Shown: one piece after another, positions 9,612-17,435 of the stretch | Position numbering within the stretch: position 1 is the first letter of the stretch | Layout: the number at the start of each line of letters is the position of its first letter | Assembly (NCBI GenBank): GCA_963785115.1 | Contig: CAWATY010000008.1 | Location: 1 to 64,000 of the forward strand | Direction: 5' to 3' | DNA length: 64,000 nucleotides | Source: JACCWP01 sp963785115 | GTDB lineage: Bacteria; Actinomycetota; Actinomycetes; Propionibacteriales; Nocardioidaceae | Made by a program: the position numbers and the translations under genes | Notes under the pieces: generated by a model | The model's input: the letters and a program-made list of their open reading frames with translations, nothing else | Databases searched by the model: none | Told to the model about the DNA's origin: nothing

Positions 9612-10349
9612 GTGGAGGCGCTGCGCGAGGTCTGGCACCGGATCGTCACCGAGCAGCCGGTGCCGTCCGGAGGCGTCGTGGCGGGCGCCGCCGCGCTCGC
9701 GGCGGTGCTGGTCCTGGCGCCCGGCGCGTGGCCGGTCGCCCGGCACGTGGTGACGATCGCCCACGAGGGCGCGCACGGCGTGGCCGCGTGGGCCACCGGC
9801 CGCCAGCTGGCCGGCATCCGGCTGCACTCCGACACCTCCGGTCTCACCGTGTCCCGGGGCCGGCCGCGCGGCGCCGGCATGGTGGTGACGCTGGCGGCCG
9901 GCTACCTGGGTCCGACGCTGCTCGGGCTGCTCGCGGTCTGGTTGCTCTCGTCCGGGCACGCCGTGGCGCTGCTGTGGGTGCTGCTGCTGCTGCTCGGGCT
10001 GCTGCTGGTGCAGATCCGCAACTGGTTCGGGCTCTGGTCGGTCCTGATCAGCGGCGTGGTCGTCCTGGGGGTCTCCTGGTGGCTGCCGGAGGAGCAGCAG
10101 TCGGCGTTCGCCTACCTGGTCTGCTGGTTCCTGCTGCTCGCGGGACCGCGTCCCGTGGTCGAGCTGCAGACGTTGCGCTGGCGCGGCCGCGCCGGCGACT
10201 CCGACGCCGACCAGCTGGCCCGCCTGACCGGCGTGCCCGCGCTGGTCTGGGTCGGGCTGTTCCTGCTGGTCACGGTGGCCGCGCTGGTCATCGGAGGCTG
10301 GTCGCTGGCTTCCGGTATAGGGTCCGATTTGTCGCTTTCGCTGACCTGA
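9612..10349 (+). CDS. M50B-like membrane metallopeptidase
   Basis: Predicted 245-aa integral membrane protein. A zinc-protease motif HEGAH (residues 51-55) sits at the end of the first hydrophobic stretch, and several further membrane segments follow, including leucine-rich AVALLWVLLLLLGLLLV. This arrangement matches actinobacterial M50-family 'site-2-like' proteins. The GTG at 9612 was chosen over the ATG at 9582 because CATGCT lies 6 nt before it (leaderless pattern) and the extra ten residues are basic and unlike a signal. Substrate unknown. Confidence 0.75.
   Translation: MEALREVWHRIVTEQPVPSGGVVAGAAALAAVLVLAPGAWPVARHVVTIAHEGAHGVAAWATGRQLAGIRLHSDTSGLTVSRGRPRGAGMVVTLAAGYLGPTLLGLLAVWLLSSGHAVALLWVLLLLLGLLLVQIRNWFGLWSVLISGVVVLGVSWWLPEEQQSAFAYLVCWFLLLAGPRPVVELQTLRWRGRAGDSDADQLARLTGVPALVWVGLFLLVTVAALVIGGWSLASGIGSDLSLSLT
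10318..10323 (+). promoter_or_regulatory. Putative -10 (TATAGGGT) for the Nramp-like operon
   Basis: TATAGGGTC lies inside the 3' end of the M50 gene, about 36 nt before the ATG at 10360, followed by a GAGGCAGGA-type ribosome-binding site. It matches TANNNT and resembles the TAGGGTC before 15820. No convincing -35. Confidence 0.35.
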
Positions 10350-10359
10350 GGCAGGACAG

Positions 10360-11655
10360 ATGACCATCCAGGAGACGGCACCACCCCCGCAGGGCTTCGG
10401 CGGCCGGATCCGCCAGGTCGGCCCTGGGCTGCTGGTGGCCGCCGCCGGCGTCGGCGCCGGCGACCTGGTGGCGACCATGGTGGCCGGCGCCAACTACGGC
10501 ACCGTGCTGCTGTGGGCCGCGGTCCTCGGCACCGTGCTCAAGATCGGTCTCGCCGAGGGCGTCGGCCGCTGGACGCTGTCGTCGGGCGCCACCATGCTCG
10601 ACGGCTGGCGGCTGCTCGGGAAGTGGGCGACCTGGTTCTTCGCCGTCTACATCCTGGTCTGGGGCTACGCGTACGGCGCGACCGCCATGGGGGCCGTGGG
10701 CCTGCCGCTGAACGCCCTGTTCGGCGGCCTCTCCGTCCGCTACTGGGCGATGATCGCCGGCGTCGTCGGCCTGATCGTGGTGTGGGCACAGCGCTACCAG
10801 GCCTTCGAGCGACTCATCTCCGTGCTGGTCGGGCTGAAGTTCCTCACCGTCGTGTCCATCGCGATCCTCGTCGGCCCCGACGTCCCCGAGATGCTCAACG
10901 GCCTGGTCCCGCGGCTGCCCGAGGGCTCGGTGATCAACGTGCTCGGCCTGATCGGCGGCGTGGGCGGCACGATCACCATCGCCTCCTACGGCTACTGGGT
11001 GACCGCGAAGAAGTGGAACGGCATCGGCTGGCTGCCGATCATGCGGCTGGACAACGCCGTCGGCTACGTGATGACCGGCATCTTCGTGCTCTGCATGCTG
11101 GTGATCGGCGCCGACCTGCTGCTCGGCGAGAACCTCACCGAGGACGACAGCGGCCTGCTCACGCTGGGCGCCGCCCTCGACGACCGCTACGGCGACTGGG
11201 CCCGGATCTGGTTCCTGATCGGCTTCCTCGCCGTGACCATCAGCTCGCTGCTCGGCACCTGGAACGGCGTGAGCCTGCTGTTCACCGACCTGATGCGCAC
11301 CCTGCGGCTGCCGCACGGTCCCGGCTCCCCGATCGGCAAGGACGTCCCCGGCGGAAGCGCCTACGACAGCGAGGAGGCGGAGAAGAGCATCCCCTTCCGC
11401 TTCTACCTGTTCTGGATCACCGTCCCGCCGATGTCTCTGCTCTTCCTCGACCAGCCGTTCGCCGTCACGCTCGCCTACGGCGTGCTGGGGGCAGCGTTCA
11501 TGCCGTTCCTCGGCATCACCTTGATGCTGCTGCTGAACTCCCGCCGGGTCGACGCGGCCGGCCGCTCGGGCTGGCTGTCCAACATCCTGCTCGCGGGCTC
11601 CAGCGTGCTGTTCTTCATCCTGCTGGTGAACGAGATCCGCACCGAGCTGATGTGA
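10360..11655 (+). CDS. Nramp-like membrane transporter lacking the DPGN motif
   Basis: 431 aa with about eleven hydrophobic segments. The N-terminal QVGPGLLVAAAGVGAGDLVATMVAG and the segment VWGYAYGATAMGAVGLPLNALFG are typical of the Nramp superfamily. True Nramp Mn/Fe transporters carry DPGN in TM1 and MPH in TM6; here TM1 reads GVGAGD and the TM6 region reads GGTITIASYGYW. The protein therefore belongs to a divergent Nramp-related clade and divalent-metal transport should not be assumed. First gene of a three-gene operon with the carboxymuconolactone decarboxylase-like gene (7 bp on) and an APC permease. Confidence 0.8.
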   Translation: MTIQETAPPPQGFGGRIRQVGPGLLVAAAGVGAGDLVATMVAGANYGTVLLWAAVLGTVLKIGLAEGVGRWTLSSGATMLDGWRLLGKWATWFFAVYILVWGYAYGATAMGAVGLPLNALFGGLSVRYWAMIAGVVGLIVVWAQRYQAFERLISVLVGLKFLTVVSIAILVGPDVPEMLNGLVPRLPEGSVINVLGLIGGVGGTITIASYGYWVTAKKWNGIGWLPIMRLDNAVGYVMTGIFVLCMLVIGADLLLGENLTEDDSGLLTLGAALDDRYGDWARIWFLIGFLAVTISSLLGTWNGVSLLFTDLMRTLRLPHGPGSPIGKDVPGGSAYDSEEAEKSIPFRFYLFWITVPPMSLLFLDQPFAVTLAYGVLGAAFMPFLGITLMLLLNSRRVDAAGRSGWLSNILLAGSSVLFFILLVNEIRTELM

Positions 11656-11662
11656 CGCCCCA

Positions 11663-12253
11663 ATGACACGGCGTCGCGCCCGGCTGACACCGGGCGAGCT
11701 CGACGAGGCGCAGCGCGCGCTGTACGACCGCATCACGGGTGGCCCCCGCTCGTCGGGTCCCCAGCACTTCGCGCTGGTCGACGCCGACGGGAGGTTGCAG
11801 GGCCCGTTCGACGCACTGCTGCTCAGCCCCGAGGTCGGCGGCGCGCTGCAAGAGGTCGGGGCGACGGTGCGCTACCGCACCGGGCTGTCCGACCGCGTCC
11901 GGGAGATGGCGATCCTGGTGGTGGCCGCGCACTGGGACTGTGCGTTCGAGCTGATGGCGCACGAGGCGGTCGGCCGTGCGGTCGGACTCACCGACGACGA
12001 GCTCGCCGCGCTGCGCGGCGGACTGGTCCCCGAGCTGGCCGACCCTGTCGAGGCGACCTCCATCGAGGTCGTGCGCACGCTGGTCATCCGCTCCGATCTC
12101 GACGACGACGAGTACGCGCGAGCCGCCGACCTGCTCGGCGAGCGCGGCCTGCTCGAGCTCACCACACTGGTGGGCTACTACGCGACGCTGGCACTGCAGC
12201 TGCGGGTGTTCCGCGCCGATGACGGGGCCGACGCCGAGGAGGACCCGGCATGA
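11663..12253 (+). CDS. Carboxymuconolactone decarboxylase (AhpD-like) family protein
   Basis: 196 aa. The core VREMAILVVAAHWDCAFELMAHE matches the CMD fold, where a helix pair carries a His/Glu/Cys site. There is one cysteine (HWDCAFE) instead of the CxxC of AhpD peroxidases, so a thiol-peroxidase role is unlikely and decarboxylase or lactonase-like chemistry is more plausible. Sits 7 bp after the Nramp-like gene and overlaps the next ORF by ATGA, so it is co-translated with two transporters. Confidence 0.8.
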   Translation: MTRRRARLTPGELDEAQRALYDRITGGPRSSGPQHFALVDADGRLQGPFDALLLSPEVGGALQEVGATVRYRTGLSDRVREMAILVVAAHWDCAFELMAHEAVGRAVGLTDDELAALRGGLVPELADPVEATSIEVVRTLVIRSDLDDDEYARAADLLGERGLLELTTLVGYYATLALQLRVFRADDGADAEEDPA

Positions 12254-13650
12254 GCACGTCACCGCACGAGCGGGTCGAGGAGTTCGGCTACACCCAGGAG
12301 CTGCGGCGCTCGCTGACGTTCACCGACCTGCTGGTCTACGGGCTGGTGTTCATGGTGCCGATCGCGCCGTTCGGCATCTTCGGCGGCGTCTTCCAGGCCT
12401 CGGGCGGCATGGTCGCGCTCGCGTACGTCATCGGTGCGGTCGCGATGATGTTCACCGCGCTCTCGTACGCGCAGATGTCCCGGGCCTTCCCGATGGCGGG
12501 GTCGGTGTACACCTACGCCGGCCGCGGCATCGCCCCGCCGGTCGGCTTCCTCGCCGGCTGGATGATCCTGCTCGACTACGTGCTGGTGCCGGGATTGCTC
12601 TACCTGATCGCGAGCATCGCGATGAACTCGCTCGTCCCCAGCGTCGCGGTGTGGGTGTGGCTGACGGCGTTCGTGGTCCTCAACACCGCGGTCAACTACC
12701 TCGGCATCGAGATGACCGCCCGGGTCAACAAGGTGATGCTGGTCGCCGAGCTCATCGTGCTGGCCATCTTCATCGTCATCGGCATCTGGGCGCTGGCGCA
12801 CGGCGAGGGTAGCGGCTTCGACTTCAGTCCGATCTACAACTCCGACACCTTCTCCTGGAGCCTGATCTTCGGCGCGGTCTCCGTCGCCGTGCTGAGCTTC
12901 CTCGGCTTCGACGGGATCTCCACGCTCGCCGAGGAGAACAGCGAGTCGGCGCGGGCGATCGGCCGGTCGATGGTGGCCGCGCTGGTGCTGGCCGGGCTGC
13001 TGTTCGTGGTGCAGACGTGGATCGCCTCGCTGCTGGTGGAGGACCCGACCGCGCTGATCGAGGACGGCGACCCCGGCGGCACCGCCTTCTACGACGCCGC
13101 CGCGGTGGCAGCGGGCAACTGGCTGTCCGATCTCACTGCGCTCGCCACCGCCATCGCCTGGGGCTTCGCCAACTCCCTGGTGGCCCAGGCGGCGACGTCG
13201 CGGCTGCTCTACGCGATGGCACGTGACCGCCAGCTGCCCGGCATCCTGGCGAAGGTGCACCCGACCCGGCGGGTGCCGGTCAACGCCACCTTGCTGGTCG
13301 CCGTGGTGTCCCTCGCGCTCGGGCTCTACATGGCCGAGCGCGACGACGGCATCACGCTGCTGAGCACGCTGGTCAACTTCGGCGCGCTGACCTGCTTCCT
13401 GGTGCTGCACGTGTCGGTCTTCGTGCACTACGTCGTACGCGACGGGAGTCGGCACTGGTGGCGGCACGTGATCGCGCCGGCGATCGGGTTCGCGATCCTC
13501 GCGTACGTGGTCGTCAACGCCGACGTGGCAGCGCAGAAGCTCGGCTTCGTGTGGCTCGGCATCGGCGTCGCGATCCTGGTCGGGCTGATCGCGACCGGCC
13601 GCAAACCGCACCTGTCGGCCGTCGGCGCCGACCGGGCCGGCGAGGAATGA
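12250..13650 (+). CDS. APC family amino acid/amine permease
   Basis: 466 aa, about twelve hydrophobic segments. The N-terminus (LRRSLTFTDLLVYGLVFMVPIAPFGIFG) and MSRAFPMAGSVYTYAGRGI match the APC superfamily; FGFDGI-like FLGFDGISTLAEEN marks TM6. The ATG at 12250 overlaps the previous stop by 4 bp. Substrate is probably an amino acid or amine. The operon partner suggests uptake feeding an unknown catabolic step. Confidence 0.88.
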   Translation: MSTSPHERVEEFGYTQELRRSLTFTDLLVYGLVFMVPIAPFGIFGGVFQASGGMVALAYVIGAVAMMFTALSYAQMSRAFPMAGSVYTYAGRGIAPPVGFLAGWMILLDYVLVPGLLYLIASIAMNSLVPSVAVWVWLTAFVVLNTAVNYLGIEMTARVNKVMLVAELIVLAIFIVIGIWALAHGEGSGFDFSPIYNSDTFSWSLIFGAVSVAVLSFLGFDGISTLAEENSESARAIGRSMVAALVLAGLLFVVQTWIASLLVEDPTALIEDGDPGGTAFYDAAAVAAGNWLSDLTALATAIAWGFANSLVAQAATSRLLYAMARDRQLPGILAKVHPTRRVPVNATLLVAVVSLALGLYMAERDDGITLLSTLVNFGALTCFLVLHVSVFVHYVVRDGSRHWWRHVIAPAIGFAILAYVVVNADVAAQKLGFVWLGIGVAILVGLIATGRKPHLSAVGADRAGEE

Positions 13651-13656
13651 GACCGC

Positions 13657-14820
13657 TCAGGCGTGCCCGCCGACCGTGACCGGACCGAAGGTGAGCGTCG
13701 CCGTGCCCTCCAGCACGTGACCGATCCGTTCGACCTGCGCCTCGACCTCGCGCCGCTGCGCCGCGGGCAGCCGCCCGAGCGCCTCCACCGTGACGTCCAG
13801 CCGGCGGCCGGATCGGCGCAGGTGCCACACCCCGGCCACCACGCCGTCGACGACCAGCACCGGGTAGTTTCCGGCCTGGCCGCTGGGGCTCAGCGCCCGC
13901 GCGGCCGCCCGACCGGGGAACAACGAGGCCCGCGGATGGCTGCCGACGACGAACGCGTCGAAGTACGGCAGCAGCCGCACCCCGCAAGGCGGCACCGGGT
14001 CGGCGTCGGCGTCGACGTCGGCATCGGCAGCGAGGGCCCACGCGACCGTGCCGTCGAGCTCGACCTGCGCGAGCCGGTCGCCGAGCGAGGTGAACAGCTC
14101 GCTCGCCCACCGGGTCGACGTCGCGAGCCACTGGGCGAACTGGGCGGGCGTGGCCGGGCCGTACGCGTGCAGCCAGGCCTGCACCAGAGCATGCATCGAC
14201 GCGGCCCCGTCGCCCGGCGTGAAGCCGGGCAGGAAGCGGTGCGGGCTGGTGTAGGTGACCTTGCGACCACGGTTGGCGCCGAAGCAGAGCACGCCGCGGT
14301 TGGCAATCGTTCCGACCGCCTGGCGCCAACGCGGCCACATGGTCTGGAACGCCGGCATCACCGGGGCGACCGCCCACGGGCCGGCCAGCTCGCCGAGTGC
14401 CTCCGTCAGCTCGTCAACGGTGAGCTCGGCGTCGGCCAGCGCCACGCCGACCGCCTCGACCAGCTGCTCGGTCAGCTCGGGCGTCAGCTGGACGTCGTCG
14501 GGGAACGGCGAGCGCTGCCGCGGCAACACACCCAGCGCGCCGGTCCACATCGCCAGGTCGCGGGCCGGCAGCAGGTGCACGGTGCCGCGCGGACCGAACG
14601 TCTTGACCAGGCTGTGCTGGGACTCGAGCGCGTGCCGCACGTCGGCGCGTGTTCCGCCGGTGCGAAGCCCCACGGAGAGCTCGGCGGCCGACATGACCTG
14701 GGCGTGGGCACCACACATTGCCGCGACCGCGTCGGCAGGCGCAGTGTCGACGGAGGGCGCCGCGAGACCGTGCCGCGCCATCCGGCGGGCGCACACCTCC
14801 GACCACAGCAGTCGTTGCAC
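13657..14820 (-). CDS. AlkZ/YcaQ-type winged-helix DNA glycosylase family protein
   Basis: 387 aa, HTH_42 (winged helix DNA-binding) family, which includes DNA glycosylases that unhook alkylated or cross-linked bases. The start is the GTG at 14820 (VQRLLWSEVCARRM), preceded by GGAGG. The region that carries the catalytic Q-x-Q in AlkZ reads GAHAQVMSAA here, so the first Gln is replaced by His. Family similarity is otherwise strong throughout (GTVHLLPARDLAMW, NRGRKVTYTSPHRFLPGF, YFDAFVVGSHPRASLFP, YPVLVVDGVVAGVWHL). It may be a repair or self-resistance glycosylase; activity is unproven. Convergent with the APC gene, 6 bp apart. Confidence 0.82.
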   Translation of the reverse strand: MQRLLWSEVCARRMARHGLAAPSVDTAPADAVAAMCGAHAQVMSAAELSVGLRTGGTRADVRHALESQHSLVKTFGPRGTVHLLPARDLAMWTGALGVLPRQRSPFPDDVQLTPELTEQLVEAVGVALADAELTVDELTEALGELAGPWAVAPVMPAFQTMWPRWRQAVGTIANRGVLCFGANRGRKVTYTSPHRFLPGFTPGDGAASMHALVQAWLHAYGPATPAQFAQWLATSTRWASELFTSLGDRLAQVELDGTVAWALAADADVDADADPVPPCGVRLLPYFDAFVVGSHPRASLFPGRAAARALSPSGQAGNYPVLVVDGVVAGVWHLRRSGRRLDVTVEALGRLPAAQRREVEAQVERIGHVLEGTATLTFGPVTVGGHA

Positions 14821-14855
14821 CCGGCTCCTCCCTCGGGCTGGGGTCGGATCCGTTC

Positions 14856-14861
14856 TACCGT
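14856..14861 (+). promoter_or_regulatory. Putative -10 (TACCGT) for the LLM oxidoreductase gene
   Basis: TTCTACCGTG lies 22 nt before a strong GAGGAGGA ribosome-binding site and 28 nt before the ATG at 14884, in the region divergent from the glycosylase gene. Matches TANNNT; no clear -35. Confidence 0.35.
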
Positions 14862-14883
14862 GCCCGCGGACGAGGAGGACAGC

Positions 14884-15756
14884 ATGCAGATCAGCCCGAG
14901 CATCACCAACGTCACCTGGCCAGGGGGCCCGTCCCACCTCGCGCGCGCTCTGGCCGACGTGGCCGTCGCCGCCGATGCCGGCGGCCTCGACACCCTCTGG
15001 GTCAACGACCACCTGCTGCAGAACGACCCTGGAGCCGGACCGGACGACCACGACATGGTCGAGGCGTACACGACCCTGGGCTACCTCGCGGCGATCACCC
15101 AGACCGTGCGGCTCGGCGCCATGGTCAGCCCGGTGACCTACCGCGAGCCCGCGGTGCTGATCAAGGCCGTGACCACGCTGGACGTGCTGTCCGGTGGACG
15201 GGCGTGGTTGGGCATCGGCGTCGGCTATCCCGGCGAGGCCGAGGCGATGGGCTTGCCGCTGCCCCCGACGGCCGAGCGGTTCGAGCGGCTGCGGGAGACC
15301 CTGACGCTGATGGCGGGGCTCCAGCGTGGCGACACCGGGCCGTTCGAGGGTCGCCACTACCGGCTGGCCGCCCCCGAGAACGTGCCCGCGCCGCTGCAAC
15401 CGGACGGTGTGCCGGTCCTGATCGGGGGCACGGGCGAACAGAAGACCCTGCGGCTGGTGGCCGAGTACGGCAGCGCCTGCAACCTGTTCGACATCCCGGA
15501 CGGCGGCAAGACGCTCCGGCACAAGCTCGAGGTGCTGCGCCGGCACTGCGACGAGGTCGGCCGCGACTACGACACCGTCGCCAAGACGGTCAGCACCCGG
15601 CTGAGCCCCGGGGAGAGCGCGGCCGAGTTCGCCGAGCGCTGCACCGTGCTGCACGGCCACGGCCTCGAGCACGCCGTCGTCATCACGCCGGGCGCCTGGA
15701 CCCCGGCCACGATCGGGATGCTGGCCGACGCCGCGTCACTCGTGCACGACCTCTGA
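14884..15756 (+). CDS. LLM-class F420-dependent oxidoreductase
   Basis: 290 aa, luciferase-like TIM barrel that normally uses F420H2 or FMNH2. Diagnostic segments are the HLARALADVAVAADAGGLDTLWVNDH N-terminal strand-helix, LGAMVSPVTYREPAVLIKAVTTLDVLSGGR, LGIGVGYPGEAEAMGL, and PVLIGGTGEQKTLRLVAEYGSACN. The ATG at 14884 has GAGGAGGA 6 nt upstream; the long upstream open frame is antisense to the glycosylase gene. Substrate unknown. Presence of a DDN-like protein at 60.3 kb supports F420 use in this organism. Confidence 0.9.
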   Translation: MQISPSITNVTWPGGPSHLARALADVAVAADAGGLDTLWVNDHLLQNDPGAGPDDHDMVEAYTTLGYLAAITQTVRLGAMVSPVTYREPAVLIKAVTTLDVLSGGRAWLGIGVGYPGEAEAMGLPLPPTAERFERLRETLTLMAGLQRGDTGPFEGRHYRLAAPENVPAPLQPDGVPVLIGGTGEQKTLRLVAEYGSACNLFDIPDGGKTLRHKLEVLRRHCDEVGRDYDTVAKTVSTRLSPGESAAEFAERCTVLHGHGLEHAVVITPGAWTPATIGMLADAASLVHDL

Positions 15757-15806
15757 CGGAAGTCGGCTTCGGCGGGCGCCGACAGGACGGCGGACGGTCT
15801 GCCGTC

Positions 15807-15812
15807 TAGGGT
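15807..15812 (+). promoter_or_regulatory. Putative -10 (TAGGGT) for the leaderless phosphatase gene
   Basis: TAGGGT, then CGCCGCC, then the GTG start at 15820: the same 13 nt as before the recC leader ORF. The spacing implies transcription from the start codon. Confidence 0.45.
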
Positions 15813-15819
15813 CGCCGCC

Positions 15820-16548
15820 GTGGGCGTACACGAGCTGATGCTGGTCCGGCATGGCGAGAGCGAGGGCAACGTCGCCGCCGCCGAGGCGTACGAGGCCGGC
15901 CTCGAGGTGATCGACGTCGAGGAGCGCGACGCCGATGTCGGTCTGTCCGCGACCGGCACCGACCAGGCCAAGGCGCTGGGCGAAGCATTCGGCCGGCTCG
16001 ACGACGACGAGCGCCCCGACGCGGTGTGGTGCTCGCCGTTCCTGCGCGCGCGGCAGACTGCCGAGCTGTCGCTGGAGACGGGCGGTCTCGACCTGCCGGT
16101 GCGCGTCGACGAGCGGCTGCGGGACCGCGAGCTGGGGGTGCTCAACCGGCTCACCAAGGAGGGCATCGAGGCGCGCTACCCGCACGAGGGCGAGATGCGG
16201 CGCGAGCTCGGGAAGTTCTATCACCGGCCCTCGGGCGGCGAGTCGTGGGCCGACGTCGCCCTGCGCATGCGCAGCCTGCTCACCGACCTCGATCGCATCG
16301 AGGACGGCCGCCGGGTGCTGCTGGTCTGCCACGACGCGGTGGTGATGGTGGTGCGCTACATCTGCGAGCAGATGGACGAGCGCGGCGTGCTCGAGGCGGC
16401 GCGCGCCGACCCGGTCCGCAACGTGGCGATCAGCCGTCTCCGGCGCGACGACGAGGTGACCTGGAGCCTCGTCTCGTACAACGACGTGCGGCACCTGGAG
16501 CGGCGTGAGCCGCCGGTCACCGAGCACGCCGGCGAGCACGATGTCTGA
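15820..16548 (+). CDS. Histidine phosphatase family protein
   Basis: 242 aa. The phosphohistidine motif LVRHGESEGN (His11) and a C-terminal CHDAVV catalytic histidine define the branch-1 phosphoglycerate-mutase-like superfamily; ELGVLNRLTKEGIEARYP supplies the usual acid region. The GTG start is supported by the leaderless -10 7 nt upstream. Substrate not predictable. Its 3' end overlaps the NAD(P)HX dehydratase start by 8 bp, so the two are co-translated. Confidence 0.88.
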   Translation: MGVHELMLVRHGESEGNVAAAEAYEAGLEVIDVEERDADVGLSATGTDQAKALGEAFGRLDDDERPDAVWCSPFLRARQTAELSLETGGLDLPVRVDERLRDRELGVLNRLTKEGIEARYPHEGEMRRELGKFYHRPSGGESWADVALRMRSLLTDLDRIEDGRRVLLVCHDAVVMVVRYICEQMDERGVLEAARADPVRNVAISRLRRDDEVTWSLVSYNDVRHLERREPPVTEHAGEHDV

Positions 16549-17416
16549 GTCCTCCCGGGTCATCACCCCGTCGTCGCTGCGGGACTGGCCGCTGCCGGGT
16601 CCGGGCGGCTCCAAGTACGGGCGCGGCCACGCCCTCGTCGTCGGCGGCGCGGCCCGGACACCCGGCGGCGCCCTGCTCGCAGGCGTGGCCGTGCTGCGCG
16701 CCGGAGCCGGGTACCTGCAGCTGGCGGTAGCGGAGTCGGTGGCGCCCGCCCTGGGAGTCGCGGTCCCGGAAGCCGGGGTGCTGGGACTGCCCGAGGCCGC
16801 CGGCGGCTCAGTGGGCGGCGACGCCGCCGAGCACCTCGAGAGCGCGCTGACCACCGCCGACGTGGTGCTCATCGGTCCCGGCCTCGACGAGCCTGAGAAC
16901 ACCGCACAGCTGATGGCGGGGATCGTCAGCCGGCTGCGCGACGACACCCGCGTCGTGCTCGACGCGTACGCGCTCGGCGTGCTGCCGGGGCAGCCCGAGG
17001 TCGTCGACGCCCTGCGCGGACGGGTCGTGCTCACCCCCAACACCGAGGAGGTCGGCCGGCTGCTCGACCGCGACTCCGACGACGTCTCCGACGACGTGGC
17101 CGCTGCCGCCGCAGAGATTGCCGACCGCTACGACGCCGTCGTGTGCGCGAAGGGCAACGTCGTGTCCCCCGGCGGCGACCGGTGGGAGAGCTCCACCGGC
17201 CACAGCGGGCTCGGCACCTCCGGCAGCGGCGACGTGATGGCCGGCGTCGTCACCGGTCTGCTCGCCCGCGGCGCCGACCTCGACCAGGCCGCCTGCTGGG
17301 GCACCCACCTGCACGCGACCGCCGGCGACCGGCTAGCGGCTCGGCTCGGGCCGCTGGGCTTCCTGGCCCGCGACGTGCTCGACGAGCTGCCACTGGTGCT
17401 CACCGAGCTGAGCTGA
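16541..17416 (+). CDS. nnrD: ADP-dependent NAD(P)H-hydrate dehydratase
   Basis: 291 aa, ribokinase-like YjeF C-terminal domain that repairs hydrated NAD(P)H. Motifs include KYGRGHALVVGG near the N-terminus, VVLDAYALGVL, LTPNTEEVGRLL, AKGNVV and GTSGSGDVMAGVVTGL (about residue 228), the latter carrying the conserved GxGD loop. The ATG at 16541 (MSESSRVITP) was chosen over the GTG at 16505 because the domain begins here. No NnrE epimerase domain is fused; in Escherichia coli the two are fused. Follows the phosphatase in one operon. Confidence 0.9.
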   Translation: MSESSRVITPSSLRDWPLPGPGGSKYGRGHALVVGGAARTPGGALLAGVAVLRAGAGYLQLAVAESVAPALGVAVPEAGVLGLPEAAGGSVGGDAAEHLESALTTADVVLIGPGLDEPENTAQLMAGIVSRLRDDTRVVLDAYALGVLPGQPEVVDALRGRVVLTPNTEEVGRLLDRDSDDVSDDVAAAAAEIADRYDAVVCAKGNVVSPGGDRWESSTGHSGLGTSGSGDVMAGVVTGLLARGADLDQAACWGTHLHATAGDRLAARLGPLGFLARDVLDELPLVLTELS

Positions 17417-17435
17417 CCACCGCTCGACCAACGGC

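Noticed and set aside
10288..11736. 482-residue minus-strand frame opposite the Nramp-like gene
   Set aside because: Gln/His/Asp-rich composition and no motifs; plus strand is clearly a membrane protein.
13663..14883. Long N-terminal extension of the LLM oxidoreductase frame
   Set aside because: Antisense to the glycosylase gene; the ribosome-binding site and conserved N-terminus support the ATG at 14884.
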